From Cryptomeria japonica (taxonomy: Eukaryota; Streptophyta; Pinopsida; Cupressales; Cupressaceae): 64,000 nt of DNA. The position numbers and the translations under genes were made by a program. The notes beneath the pieces are model-generated. The model worked only from the letters and a program-made list of their open reading frames with translations. It had not been told where the DNA came from and searched no databases. This document shows, piece by piece, positions 1 through 9,471 of the stretch (positions are counted from its first letter, which is position 1; every line of letters begins with the position of its first letter). Where the stretch lies: the NCBI RefSeq assembly GCF_030272615.1, contig NC_081411.1, positions 43,517,017-43,581,016 on the forward strand. Direction: 5' to 3'.

Positions 1-10
1 TCCTAAGTCA

Positions 11-696
11 TTGAAACCTTCGAAATCAAAACAAGGTGAGATTAAAGGCAAATTTCAAGACAAAGGCATGGGAGAATACACTTTAAATCAGACCATGTTT
101 TTACGACAAGTCATGAGCTCTCCAAAAGAATATGGAAGGCCACATCCTAACAAGCAAATATCCATCATGATACTCAAATGGGATCCTACTACCTTTCAAA
201 GATGGGGTGAACTAGAAGAGGAATATTTATACAAAATGCTCTACAAAGACATTGAAGAGGACACACATGATCAGATCAATATACCCTGTGAGAAATATGG
301 CAAAAGGCTTCAAGATTCTACAAAAATTCGGGTATGATGGAATTACGCAAAGAAGGCGTCATGGAGCCCTTACAACCTGAATTGACTATAAAAAGGGAAC
401 GCTCAAAGGGACTTGGTTTTCTGACTCCCAAGATCCACACTAAAAGGATAGAAGGGACATCATAAATCAAAGTTGCCAAAGTTCAACAAGAAGATTACTA
501 TTCCACAGATTCCAATGAATGGGAATGGGGTTCAGACAAATCCTCCAGTGACTATGAGCTCACCGAGACATTTAGAGAGTTAGATGAACCCACAGAAGAA
601 GAGGAATTTTATAAAAAGTTCAGAGTTGGTCAAGAAACAACCCATAAGGATTCCGCACAGTCTTCGTCTCAAGGTCTTAGGTCGAAATCACATAGG
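11..696 (+). pseudogene. pol linker with G-patch-like motif between protease and RT (element A)
   Basis: Positions 11-337 encode a segment (DKGMGEYTLNQTMFLRQ and TTFQRWGELEEE are readable) that matches colinear segments of elements B and C. Around 300-395 the sequence encodes a G-patch-like stretch with GYDG followed by a Gly-rich and EPL segment, but a frameshift near 305-355 moves it between frames. From 361 the frame is that of the downstream pol and is interrupted by a TAA at 463-465. The segment 500-696 is acidic and Ser-rich. G-patch motifs bind nucleic acid or helicases in other proteins and occur next to protease in some retroviruses. Its role here is unknown. Confidence 0.6.
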
Positions 697-1096
697 ATGA
701 GGACACCTGTCCCAGAAAGCGTTACTAGTGACGACAATTTGGATTCGTTTGCGATCAAAACTGATGAGGAGAGTGCCATCAATGACCTCGACGATTGCCT
801 CGATATACCCGAATATAACCACATCGTCACTCTTAGCCCTGCAAACTCTAAAAACATTAAAGGCCTTCCCCTTGTTCACCACCAACTCATTGACTGGGAT
901 TATGAAGGACCAGCACAATTTGACACATTTCAAAATGACGAAGCTATTATTGACTATCTTGGCATACGAGATGATCTTCCCCTTGGGGACCACAAAGCAG
1001 GATACACCATAGAACTTAACAACATGGCATATTTTGGTGAGGGTGTCGGACCTTCCAGTCGCAAAAATGTGAAAATAAGAACAAATCAAGGGTCTT

Positions 1097-1123
1097 ATGG
1101 TGAAAACCACACTGTGGCGCTAT
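1097..1123 (+). other. two-stem hairpin with AAAA internal loop, copy A1
   Basis: The outer stem ATGGTG pairs with CGCTAT with two G-T pairs. AAAA at 1103-1106 is unpaired. The inner stem CCAC pairs with GTGG around a 3-nt loop. It lies inside the pol coding sequence. The same architecture, with different paired bases, occurs at the colinear position in elements B and C. Confidence 0.65.
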
Positions 1124-1160
1124 CTGATCCCAAAAAAGTAAAAAGAAAGGACATATCTGA

Positions 1161-1185
1161 GGGCGAAAACCTCTCTGAGGCACCC
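1161..1185 (+). other. two-stem hairpin with AAAA internal loop, copy A2
   Basis: The outer arms GGGCG and CACCC pair with one C/A mismatch. AAAA lies at 1166-1169. The inner stem CCTC pairs with GAGG around TCT. The colinear copy in element C has CCTT/AAGG, so both sides of the stem changed together. Confidence 0.65.
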
Positions 1186-1473
1186 GAAGATGGAAGGCTC
1201 GACATCCTCCCAGCATCATATGAGGAAAAATCATCCATGTTGGTAGAGGAGACTATCAAAACAAACATTGGTATAGAAGAGGTTCCACACAACATATTCC
1301 TGGCTCAATCATTGACAGAGTCTGAAAGGTCAAAATTCATAAGCTTCTTCAAAGAACGACAAATCAACTTTGCATGGTCATACGCTGATATGCCTGGATT
1401 AGACCCAAATTTGGTAATGCATCATTTGACAGTCAAACCGGGGGCAAAGCCAGTGAAATAGAAATTAAGGAAA

Positions 1474-2520
1474 ATGCATCCACAAGTGGCATTACTAGTC
1501 AAAGTAGAGCTAGAGAAGTTATTGGATGTCGGATTCATACACCCAATTGATTATCCCGAATGGATCTCCAATTTAGTACCTGTCAGTAAACCAAATCGCA
1601 GCATCAGAATATGTATAGATTTCAGAGACATCAACAAAGCTTGTCCAAAAGATGACTTCCCATTACCAAATATCGACTTGATCGTTGATCTCACAACAGG
1701 TCACGAAATGTTATCTTTAATGGATGGATTTTCTGGATATAATCAAATCAGGATCACACCCGAGGATCAACACAAAACATCATTCACTTGTCCATGGGGA
1801 ACTTTCTGTTGGAATGTCATGCCTTTTGGGCTGAAAAATGCAGCTGCTACATATCAAAGAGCAATGACCACTATCTTTCATGATCTCATGCACATAACCG
1901 TGGAAGATTATGTTGATGATCTCTTGGGTAAATCAATAGACAGAGATACACATTTGGACATACTTTCAGTCATCTTTGATCGGTTGGAAAAATACAAAGT
2001 AAGATTAAACCCCAAGAAATGTGTCTTTGGAGTAACCTCTGGGAAGCTCCTAGGATTCATTGTGTCTAAAAGAGGAATCGAAGCCGATCCAACAAAAGTC
2101 AAGGCTATCTTGGATATGTCGCCACCCAAAAATATTAGTCAACTTCGATCCTTACAAGGGAGACTCCAGTCTATACGAAGATTCATAGCACAACTTGCAG
2201 ATAAGTGTAATCCTTTTCAGCACCTGCTACATAAAAATATCAAGTTCAAATGGGATGAGAACTGTCAACAACCTTTTCAGACGCTCAAAGATTATCTTTT
2301 GAATCCGCCAGTTTTGATGCCACCAATTCCAGATCAACCTTTGTTACTATACATATCAGCTACTCCAACAGCACTGGGGGCACTCCTAGCACAACAAATT
2401 GCTGACGGCAAGAAAAAAGCAGTATACTATATCAGTCGCACATTGGTGGGATATGAGCTAAACTACACACCAATCGAACGTGCATGTCTCGCTGTGGTCT
2501 TTGCTTCACAGAAATTATGA
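1474..2520 (+). pseudogene. Ty3/gypsy reverse transcriptase and first RNase H domain (element A)
   Basis: 348 codons open. RT copies retrotransposon RNA into DNA. The fingers/palm segment SIRICIDFRDINKACPKDDF, the SLMDGFSGYNQI segment with a catalytic Asp, the MPFGLKNAAATYQRAM motif and the DYVDDLLGKS active site (about 1903-1932) are intact. The C-terminal part (about 2340-2510) is the ordinary gypsy RNase H. Its first catalytic Asp position reads Ser (LLLYISAT), so this domain looks degenerate, which is typical where a second RNase H follows. The frame ends at TGA 2518-2520, where a CGA or CAA codon is expected before HYML, and resumes in the same frame. The upstream TAG at 1459-1461 is also in frame. 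Confidence 0.92.
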
Positions 2521-2526
2521 CATTAT

Positions 2527-2964
2527 ATGCTCACTCACAAGACTAAGTTGATTGCAAGAATTGATCCATTAAAATATCTTCTCAACAAAGCTACACTTAC
2601 TGGGCGACTGGCCAAGTGGGTAATGATCCTGAGTGAATTCGACATCGAGTATGTGGACAGAAAAGCAATAAAAGGACAAGCAATCACGGATCAATTAGCA
2701 GATGCTCCCATGATAGATGATGTTCCTCTAAATTTAGAATTTCCAGATGAATCCATTTTAACAATATCACATGCAAAGCCATGGCAACAGTACTTTGACG
2801 GCTCATACACACAACATGGGGCAGGAGCTGGTATTCTCTTTATAACTCCTCAAGGCGATTCTATACCAAAATCATACCGCTTATCATTTCCTTGCACTAA
2901 CAATATAGCAGCATATGAGGCATTAACAACTGGATTACGAATTGCAGTTCAGTGGAAGATCTAG
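2527..2964 (+). pseudogene. RNase H connection plus second, archaeal-type RNase H (element A)
   Basis: Same frame as RT. It begins with the tether (IDPLKYLLNKATLTGRLAKW) and continues into a second RNase H with QQYFDGSYTQHGAGAGI (first Asp), TNNIAAYEAL (Glu) and, after the stop, the GDS motif (third Asp). A second RNase H of this kind marks the Tat/Ogre group of plant gypsy elements. TAG 2962-2964 and a TAA about 9 codons later both sit where Gln codons are expected. Confidence 0.9.
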
Positions 2965-3042
2965 GAACTTCATGTTTTTGGGGATTCTTAACTTGTCATC
3001 CGTCAAGAAACTGATGATTACCAAACAAAAGATGAAAAATTA

Positions 3043-4518
3043 ATGCCTTACAAACAACTGGTGGATGATTTGAAACAACATTTCACAAAGATAGATTTTG
3101 AGCAGATACCAAGACAGCAGAATCGCACCGCAGATGCCATGGCTACAATTGCTTCATTGATTGATCTACCTCAAAATGAAACCTGCTATGAGTTCCTGGT
3201 AGATAACCTGTTGGTCCCTTCATATGAGATCACTCCTACTGAAATGATATGTGTTGTTGGTCCCGAATCCCAGTTATATGGTCCCATATTCACATACCTT
3301 CATGACAATATCTTACCTCCTGATCTATCAAATAACCAACGCCGCACTTTCATTCGACAATCCTCTCGATATGTCATTCTAGCTGATATCCTATACCGAC
3401 GAGGTCTAGACAACACTCTTCTTAGATGTTTAGAAAGCGATGAAGCTCAGATTGCGTTACGTGAAGTGCATGAAGGGATATGTGGTCCGCATGCTAGTGG
3501 TCCTACCTTGGCCAAGAAACTCATCAGGACTGGATATTACTGGCCCACTATGGAAAAAGATTCATATCAATTTGTCAAGATATGTAAGCAATGTCAAATT
3601 CATGGAGACCTCATACATGCACCAGCACAAGAACTACAACCACTTGCGTCTCCTTGGTCCTTTTGTCAGTGGGGACTCGATCTCATAGGCAAGATTCACC
3701 CTCCTTCTTCCAATGGTCATAAATTCATTATCACAGCCACAGAGTATTTCACAAAGTGGATTGAAGCCATGCCTCTCACACAAGTCACGGGGAAACAAAT
3801 TGCTACTTTCATCCTTAACTATATCATTTGCCGATATGGTATTCCCAATTCCATTATTACTGATAACAGGCGTCCCTTCAAAAATCAGGATGTTCGTGAA
3901 CTCTGTGACCACTTCCATATTTCCCATCGTTTCTCCACACCATATTACCCCCAAGGTAATGGCCAAGCTGAGGCGTCTAATAAAACAATTCTCAAAATCC
4001 TCAAAAAGATAGTCGACGACGCTAGCCGTAACTGGCATATCGAACTCAATCCTGCACTTTGGGCCTACCGCACAAGTGTCTGCACACCTACAGGAGCTAC
4101 ACCCTACTCACTTGTCTATGGTGCTGAAGCCATCTTGCCTATTGAGGTCAAGTTACCTTCTTTACGGGTCTCTTTGCAAAACATCATCAACGATGAAGAT
4201 TACAGGGTCTCTCGCTTACAAGAACTAGAACTGCTGGATGAACGGAGACAAACTGCTTTTAATCATCTCAAGGCTTACCAACAACGAATGAGTCGCAACT
4301 ACAATCACAAAGTTAAGCCTCGCACATTTGAAGTAGGTGACTTGGTCCTCAGAGAAAATCCTAAAAATCAGCAAGACAGAGAGAAGAAGGGCAAGTTCGA
4401 ACCAAACTGGCTTGGTCCTTACATCATTATAGCAGCATATGGATCTGGGGCATATCAGCTCTCAACTACAGAAGGAGAACCTTTGGAGGATCCTATCAAC
4501 AGCATGCACCTTCGCTGA
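3043..4518 (+). pseudogene. integrase with HHCC, DDE core and GPY/F-like end (element A)
   Basis: 491 codons open. The first about 70 codons finish the RNase H region (PRQQNRTADAMA). The zinc-binding segment has the pattern H..H..C..C around HEGICGPHASG and CKQCQIHG. The catalytic core has Asp in WGLDLIGKI, Asp in SIITDNRRPFK and Glu in NGQAEASNKT. The C-terminus carries WLGPYIIIAAYGSGAYQL, a GPY/F-like module, and no chromodomain. The stop at 4516-4518 matches the end of the element C integrase. Integrase inserts the cDNA into chromosomes. The integrase portion is intact in this copy, but it belongs to a polyprotein broken upstream. Confidence 0.93.
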
Positions 4519-4620
4519 TTCTACACATAGCTCTTCAGAATATCCTAATTCAAAAATACAAAAAAAAATCAAAAAATTCAAAAATACAAAAAAATTATAA
4601 AAACAAAAAAATCGTTACTT

Positions 4621-4645
4621 GGTGAAAACCTGGCAAACAGGCGCC
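4621..4645 (+). other. two-stem AAAA-bulge hairpin, copy A3
   Basis: Outer stem GGTG/CGCC with one G-T pair, AAAA internal loop, inner stem CCTG/CAGG, loop GCAAA. It lies about 100 bp after the integrase stop. Confidence 0.65.
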
Positions 4646-4700
4646 TTGTGACACAAAAAAATTGAAAAATCAAAAAAGTAAAGAGAAATAATTTCATCCA

Positions 4701-4728
4701 ATGGTGAAAACCACTTCGGTGGCGCCCT
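4701..4728 (+). other. two-stem AAAA-bulge hairpin, copy A4
   Basis: Outer stem GGTG/CGCC, AAAA internal loop, inner stem CCAC/GTGG capped by TTCG, a classic stable tetraloop sequence (UUCG in RNA). Confidence 0.7.
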
Positions 4729-4739
4729 GGGCAAGTACC

Positions 4740-4767
4740 ATGGTGAAAACTGGGTCACCAGCGCCAT
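4740..4767 (+). other. two-stem AAAA-bulge hairpin, copy A5
   Basis: Outer stem ATGGTG/CGCCAT (six pairs, one G-T), AAAA internal loop, inner stem CTGG/CCAG, loop GTCA. The inner stems of A3, A4 and A5 all differ, yet all pair perfectly. Confidence 0.7.
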
Positions 4768-7700
4768 GCGTAGAGACATTGCTCCTCCCTCCTTCAGGAT
4801 TCACTTTCATCCTTTCACTTTGCACACAATCACAACCTATTCATTCATAATAAACTTACCCATTCCCATCATGGCTTGTTATTGATCTACCCAAGATTGG
4901 TTAGCCATTCATAATAAACCCCCCTTTTCACTCTCTTTCCATCCATAATAAGTCAGATCTTATCTGTGACTAAGGCAAATCCTACGTCTAGTGATGGGTG
5001 TGGAACTGAGAACATCACATGTTTCGAGGAGTACAGTTTCTTCCAGCTTCCTTCAAGTCTATCCGCGCACAATCCGCAATAAAGCAACATTTGCATCACA
5101 GATCCGCAATAAAGTTTCATCTTCAATGCAATAAAGTATCAGTTTCATGGATTCAGTCAGTTTCAGATGAGACAGCAGCAACAATGGGCTTCAACAAATC
5201 AAATCTTTCAACAGACTCAGACAACATATGGTTCAGTGCTATCTATCCTTTTGTGAAAGTAAACATTGTGACCACAATCAAATATGACTTATACAAGTGA
5301 CAAGAGACACTAAACTTGAGGACTACAGTGGATGTTGGTGTTGAGTCTTGGTTTTCTTTTGATTTTATCTTTTTGGTGACATGTCTTTTAGCTTTTCTAG
5401 GATGTCTTTGACTAGAGATTCTATCTCCAGGATGTCTTTGACTAGAAAGGCGAGGATGGGGTATCGTCACCTATTTGCATTTGCTGTCTGTGGATTGTCT
5501 CTTAGTAATGCTATGACTTGTCCAAGGATATGAGGACATTGTGAGTCTAGTATGAACTGGGGCATTCCTTGTTTGTGACTGTCTTATCTCCATGCAAACG
5601 GGTACAATGACTTTCTGGGTCGAACATATGCCTCGATTGTCATAACCTATTTTGCCATAATAAAGCTCAATGATGATAACGCACAAGAAGCTCTTTCACA
5701 TTCATATCTTTTGTCTTCCATCCCCCTTTCTTGATTGACTTCCATCATCCTTCTCGAGTCTGCATAGCTTGCTATCACATGACTGAGTATAATGACACAT
5801 CAAAAAAACATTTGCATTTCATGTAGTTTACACCTGCATTACCACATATAAGCATTTTATACATACATATAGATATTACAATTGCATCACATCCTGCACA
5901 CAACACCTGTTAGCACAATTTACATTTGCATTATCATATTCATCTGCATCACATACATTCACATTTGCATCATACATTACATATAAAACATAAAAGAACA
6001 AAAATATTGCATTGCATCATGTACATATTTGCATCCATATCCTAAGCATCACATAAGAACATCTCGTCACATAGGTACACATGCATATAGCTGCCACAAA
6101 AAATGAATCATCTCATATAAAATCATAAAGTGTCATGGTACAATGATGTCAAAAAATCATATGGCTACAAAATCACCCGCAGGTGTCTACAATACAAACA
6201 AAAATGGTACAAATACTGATACAAGGGAGCCCTCTATGGCTATGATGAACTCCCTCCCTCGGAGCCGCTTGGCCTCGATGGAGTCTGAGCTCTAGAAGGA
6301 CCCGCTCTAGGATTAGCCTGCCTATCTGGTGGTGGTGGAGGACCCATGACCCCACCACTCGATGCCTGTCTCCTCCGGCTCCCTCCCGTAGCTGTCGCTG
6401 TACGCGATGGTCTATGGAAGCTCCTTGCCCGCTGATCTGCTGGCACGACACCATAATACAGGTCCCTCCAGTAGGAAATCTCCTCTCCGGCTCGCAGGAC
6501 ATATGCATAGCCTACTCCTACGTCCTCCGCCACCTGCCTCCCTGCCCTCAGCATTGTCTCAGCCTTAGTATAGTGCTGAATCGCCTGATCCCTCTCCCGC
6601 TCAGTATCCTTGAGCCTGATCTTGAGTCAGTCCCTCTCCCTCTCCAGATCCTGGATCTCATCTGCCTAGCCCTGGCAGATCTCCCTGAGCTCAATCAGCT
6701 CATCCTCCTCTGGATCCCCACCCTCTGCCTCTGCCTGTGGCTCTCCCTCTGTAGGTGCCTGCCCCTGTACCTGTCCCTGTACCTGTACCGGTGCCTGAAT
6801 GGGTACCTATCTCTGTGCATGCCTAGGTACCTGTCCCTATCTCTGTCCCTGCACCTGTGCCTGTACTAGCACCTATCCTTGTACCTGTCCCTGTCTCTAT
6901 CCCTGTGCTCTAGGACCCTGTGCTGCTGGTACCTACAGTGGCAATCCACTGCAACTCCTCACCACCTGGGCCTGTCCCTCTTGTCCACCCTACCTTCGAG
7001 GTGCCACCCTCCTCTCCCCAACTACTCCCCTCCACCTCCGTCGGCCTCGACCTCCATCACCCCCACCCCCACCATCATCATCATCATCCCCTCCTCCATC
7101 TCCCTCTAGCAACTCTCCTGGATCTGTCAATCGAGGGAATGGATGCTCGGCCCAATATGCTGAATACTCTGCATCCATCCCGGTGTCCTCGATCTTTGGC
7201 CACATATCCCAGGGTAAGGGCACCATCTCAGCTAGCTGTGTCAGTGCCTGATCATATGACAATAATGGCTCGAACTACGCCTAATCCCTCACTGTACGGG
7301 CATACATACCCGAGCCTCGTGGCATCCTCTGGATCCTGCCATACTGTCTGCATATTCTGTCTACCAGTTGTCTCTCTAGTATATAGGGCATCCGCCTAAT
7401 CAGATATCTGCTCTGAAAGGTGAAAGGCAGCTCCACTGCGTCATCCTCCCACTCCTTGCATCCCAGATACAGCCTCTAGATGACTACATCAATATCATCT
7501 ATCACTCACTGCCAATGCTCTAACCTGCCAATCCGAGGCTGCGAAGTGATCATGTCATACAGATGCACAAAACTCCGTCCATGACCTCTCCCTCTGAAAT
7601 GTATCGGCCGTGTGATAGGCAGATGCTCATACGCCCAAACCTGCAGAAGTGTCACTCCACAACCCAGTCCCATTGATCCATGATAGACAAACTGGTGTAG

Positions 7701-8285
7701 CTCATAATATAGGTGGGCCAACACACATGGACCCCACGCATATCTGGTGTGATGCATCACCAATGTCTCTAGTGCTCCTCCCCAGCCCATTGCCAACCCC
7801 CGTGTCGCCCTGTCCGGACATAGGAACCCACTGATAGCTCCTCCAATCACAGCTGGCAAAGCTAACCCTGTCGCAGTCATGGTGTCCCATGCCACATGTC
7901 CTGCTCTCATCTCTAGCCTGAGATCCTGGAACACCCGTCTCAAAGCCTCTCTGTCTCCGTCGCGATCGTATGGAATCAGATCTCCATCAATCGGTATCCT
8001 CAATATCTTGTAAACATCCTCTAGTGTGACTGTCATCTCACCCATCGGTAAATGAAATGTACAAGTCTCTGAGTGCCATCTCTCGGCCAGCGCAGTCAGC
8101 AAACCCATGTTTGCACGAAACTCAGGCACATACAACACGTGTCTCAATCCCATCTCCTTAATGGCAGCTCTATCCTGAAATGACAACTCCGGTCGCAACC
8201 TCTGTGTCGACGGGAATCTCTCCCGTGACTCCAACATAGGCAAATACTCCTGCAGTCAAACAAATCAATCATGTCAGTCATCGTG

Positions 8286-8566
8286 GCATTCATTGTTCAT
8301 CACAAAATGCTACTTGCTATCTAAATGCATATGGTTATCTATCTACCTTAGTGACACTCACTGTTCATCACAAAGTGTTGCTATCTATTCTAGTAGTGCT
8401 CCCTGTTCATCACAAAGTACTACGTGTGTGACACTCCCTGTTCATCACAAAGTGTTACTCACATCTTGCACTCCCTGTTCATCACAAAGTGCTGCTCATA
8501 CTTTTGGTACTCCCTGTTCATCATAAAGTACTCTATCTTGGTGCTCCCTGTTCATCACAAAGTGCC
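8286..8566. repeat. seven tandem hairpins with invariant loop and co-varying stems
   Basis: Units start at 8286, 8354, 8396, 8431, 8468, 8507 and 8541. Each has a 5-7 bp stem around a 15-nt loop close to CCCTGTTCATCACAA. Stem pairs, in order: GCATT/AATGC, ACACT/AGTGT, GTGCT/AGTAC, ACACT/AGTGT, GCACT/AGTGC, GTACT/AGTAC, GTGCT/AGTGC. Bases change on both sides together or fall back on G-T pairs. The linkers between units vary. A worn copy of the loop (GTTCATCACAG) follows near 8641. The array lies in the intron of the antisense PMD gene. Confidence 0.85.
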
Positions 8567-8694
8567 TTGATCTATCCTAGTCTTCCTAGAGGACCTGCTT
8601 GAGTGTATCCTCTCAGCAGCTTATCCAATCGACAGCGTATGTTCATCACAGAACTGGCGATTCGACCTAGAAGATCACAACCTTGCATTTTCCG

Positions 8695-8945
8695 ACATAA
8701 ACACGTTTTTAACTCACAAACGCACCTCTTGACTGCACAAGCGCACCTAAACAACACAGACGCGCCTGTTTGACATAAACGTGCCTAAATTTTACACAAA
8801 CGCGACTTTGGCACACAAACGCCCCTACAGGACGTAGACGCGCCCGCATCTGGCACAAACGCGGTTCCAGACACAGACATGCCTGGCACCGACACAGACG
8901 CGCCTGTCGGACATAGACGTGCCTGGCACCGACGCAGACGCGATT
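8695..8945. repeat. degenerate GCGC-core array in the PMD intron (element A)
   Basis: About 13 copies of a motif near CACAGACGCGCCTG, spaced roughly 15-20 bp, with variants such as ACATAGACGTGCCTG and CACAAACGCGGTTCC. The region is far more GC-rich and CpG-rich than its surroundings. Function unknown. Confidence 0.75.
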
Positions 8946-9219
8946 TCATGTTTTTGCACTTTTTTGTACACTATTCCTAGGTGCATTTATTGCCCTATCT
9001 ACCATGCATTAATGACAAAAGCAAATGCGTCAAAGTACGAGGAGGTTTGGTGGTACTTACTGGCTCTCCTGCCTCTGCTGGCCTCTGAAATCGGTGAACA
9101 TGGTCGAATCTGTGTACGAAGGCCATCACTGCTGACTGCTGCTGCTCTTTTTCTCACTCTGCACTGTGATCTCGTGAAGGTGTAGATAACAATGAGGATG
9201 TCTTTTGCCCATGGTCTAT

Positions 9220-9225
9220 CTTATA
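9220..9225 (-). promoter_or_regulatory. TATA box of the antisense PMD gene (element A)
   Basis: TATAAG on the minus strand, about 95 bp before the ATG at 9126. Element C has TATAAA about 80 bp before its matching ATG, which supports this as the real core promoter. Confidence 0.55.
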
Positions 9226-9369
9226 GCCTACCCTAGCCCTCGCCTTCATTTCCCGAGTCAGTTTTCTTTATCCCGTGACTTTGTCACTTTATTCGGTCAG
9301 TCCATTCTAGCCTTTTCTTCTTATCGAAAGATTGTCTGCAATCTTTTCAGACATTTTCATCCAATCTCT

Positions 9370-9380
9370 CGAGGGGGCAT
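9370..9380 (+). other. upstream polypurine-like tract (element A)
   Basis: CGAGGGGGCAT is present at the matching place in element C (30070-30080, opposite strand), 145-183 bp from the PMD TATA box in both. It resembles a polypurine primer but lies about 90 bp before the LTR. Confidence 0.4.
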
Positions 9381-9457
9381 ATCATTCCCATTCTGGGGCA
9401 ACTCTATATCAGTTCATCTTATCTTCTTTGAAACAACGCGACAAGCCGCATTGTCTC

Positions 9458-9471
9458 AAAGAGGGGCAAAA
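9458..9471 (+). other. polypurine tract of element A
   Basis: AAAGAGGGGCAAAA (one C) directly before the LTR start TGTAGAC. Position and composition fit the plus-strand primer. Confidence 0.8.

Larger units (their letters stand above)
697..1461 (+). pseudogene. pol linker leading into RT (element A)
   Basis: About 255 codons in the pol frame, acidic at the start. They continue into the N-terminal edge of RT (the INFAWSYADMPGLDP segment, which is conserved in B and C). The GENL-containing stretch near 1165 is shared by all three gypsy copies. The frame is closed by TAG at 1459-1461 where elements B and C have a Gln or Lys codon, so this is probably a C-to-T nonsense mutation. Two AAAA-bulge hairpins (1097-1123 and 1161-1185) are embedded in the coding sequence. 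Confidence 0.75.
4519..6239 (+). other. noncoding spacer between integrase and antisense PMD gene (element A)
   Basis: No gene recognised. It holds an A-rich stretch (4555-4620), three AAAA-bulge hairpins (4621-4767), a short duplicated segment around GATGTCTTTGACTAGA (about 5402-5450), and an AT-rich part (about 5780-6110) with many degenerate copies of catttgcat and gcatcacat. Short reading frames here have no similarity to anything I know. Confidence 0.6.
6240..9126 (-). pseudogene. antisense plant mobile domain (PMD) gene, two exons (element A)
   Basis: Exon 1 is 9126-9061 (22 codons beginning MAFVHRF), ending in a CCA|GTAAGT donor. The intron is 9060-8250 with a tttgactgcag acceptor. 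Exon 2 is 8249-6240. Both junctions are phase 0, so the frame runs on without adjustment. The PMD core is clear: GLLTALAERWHSETCTFHLP, then GEMTVTLEDVYKILRIPIDG, then SGFLCPDRATRGLAMGWG. PMD domains are found in transposon proteins and in host MAIL/MAIN-type proteins. After the core come an acidic Asp/Gly tract (about 7050-7100), a Gln/Gly-rich repeat (about 6720-6900), a charged coiled-coil-like segment (about 6560-6700) and a basic Pro/Ser-rich tail. Exon 2 has several in-frame stops but no frameshift over about 670 codons. It runs opposite to the host element's own genes. Function is unknown. Confidence 0.8.

Noticed and set aside
5019-5300. 93-codon reading frame in the element A spacer
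   Set aside because: Low-complexity, no domain, no matching frame in the element C spacer.
6414-7399. Plus-strand Pro/Leu/Cys-rich reading frames
   Set aside because: They are the complement of the Gln/Gly- and Asp-rich part of the antisense PMD exon.
8286-8566. Regularly spaced repeats resembling a CRISPR array
   Set aside because: Plant nuclear context, variable stems, irregular linkers and location in an intron; they are tandem hairpins.
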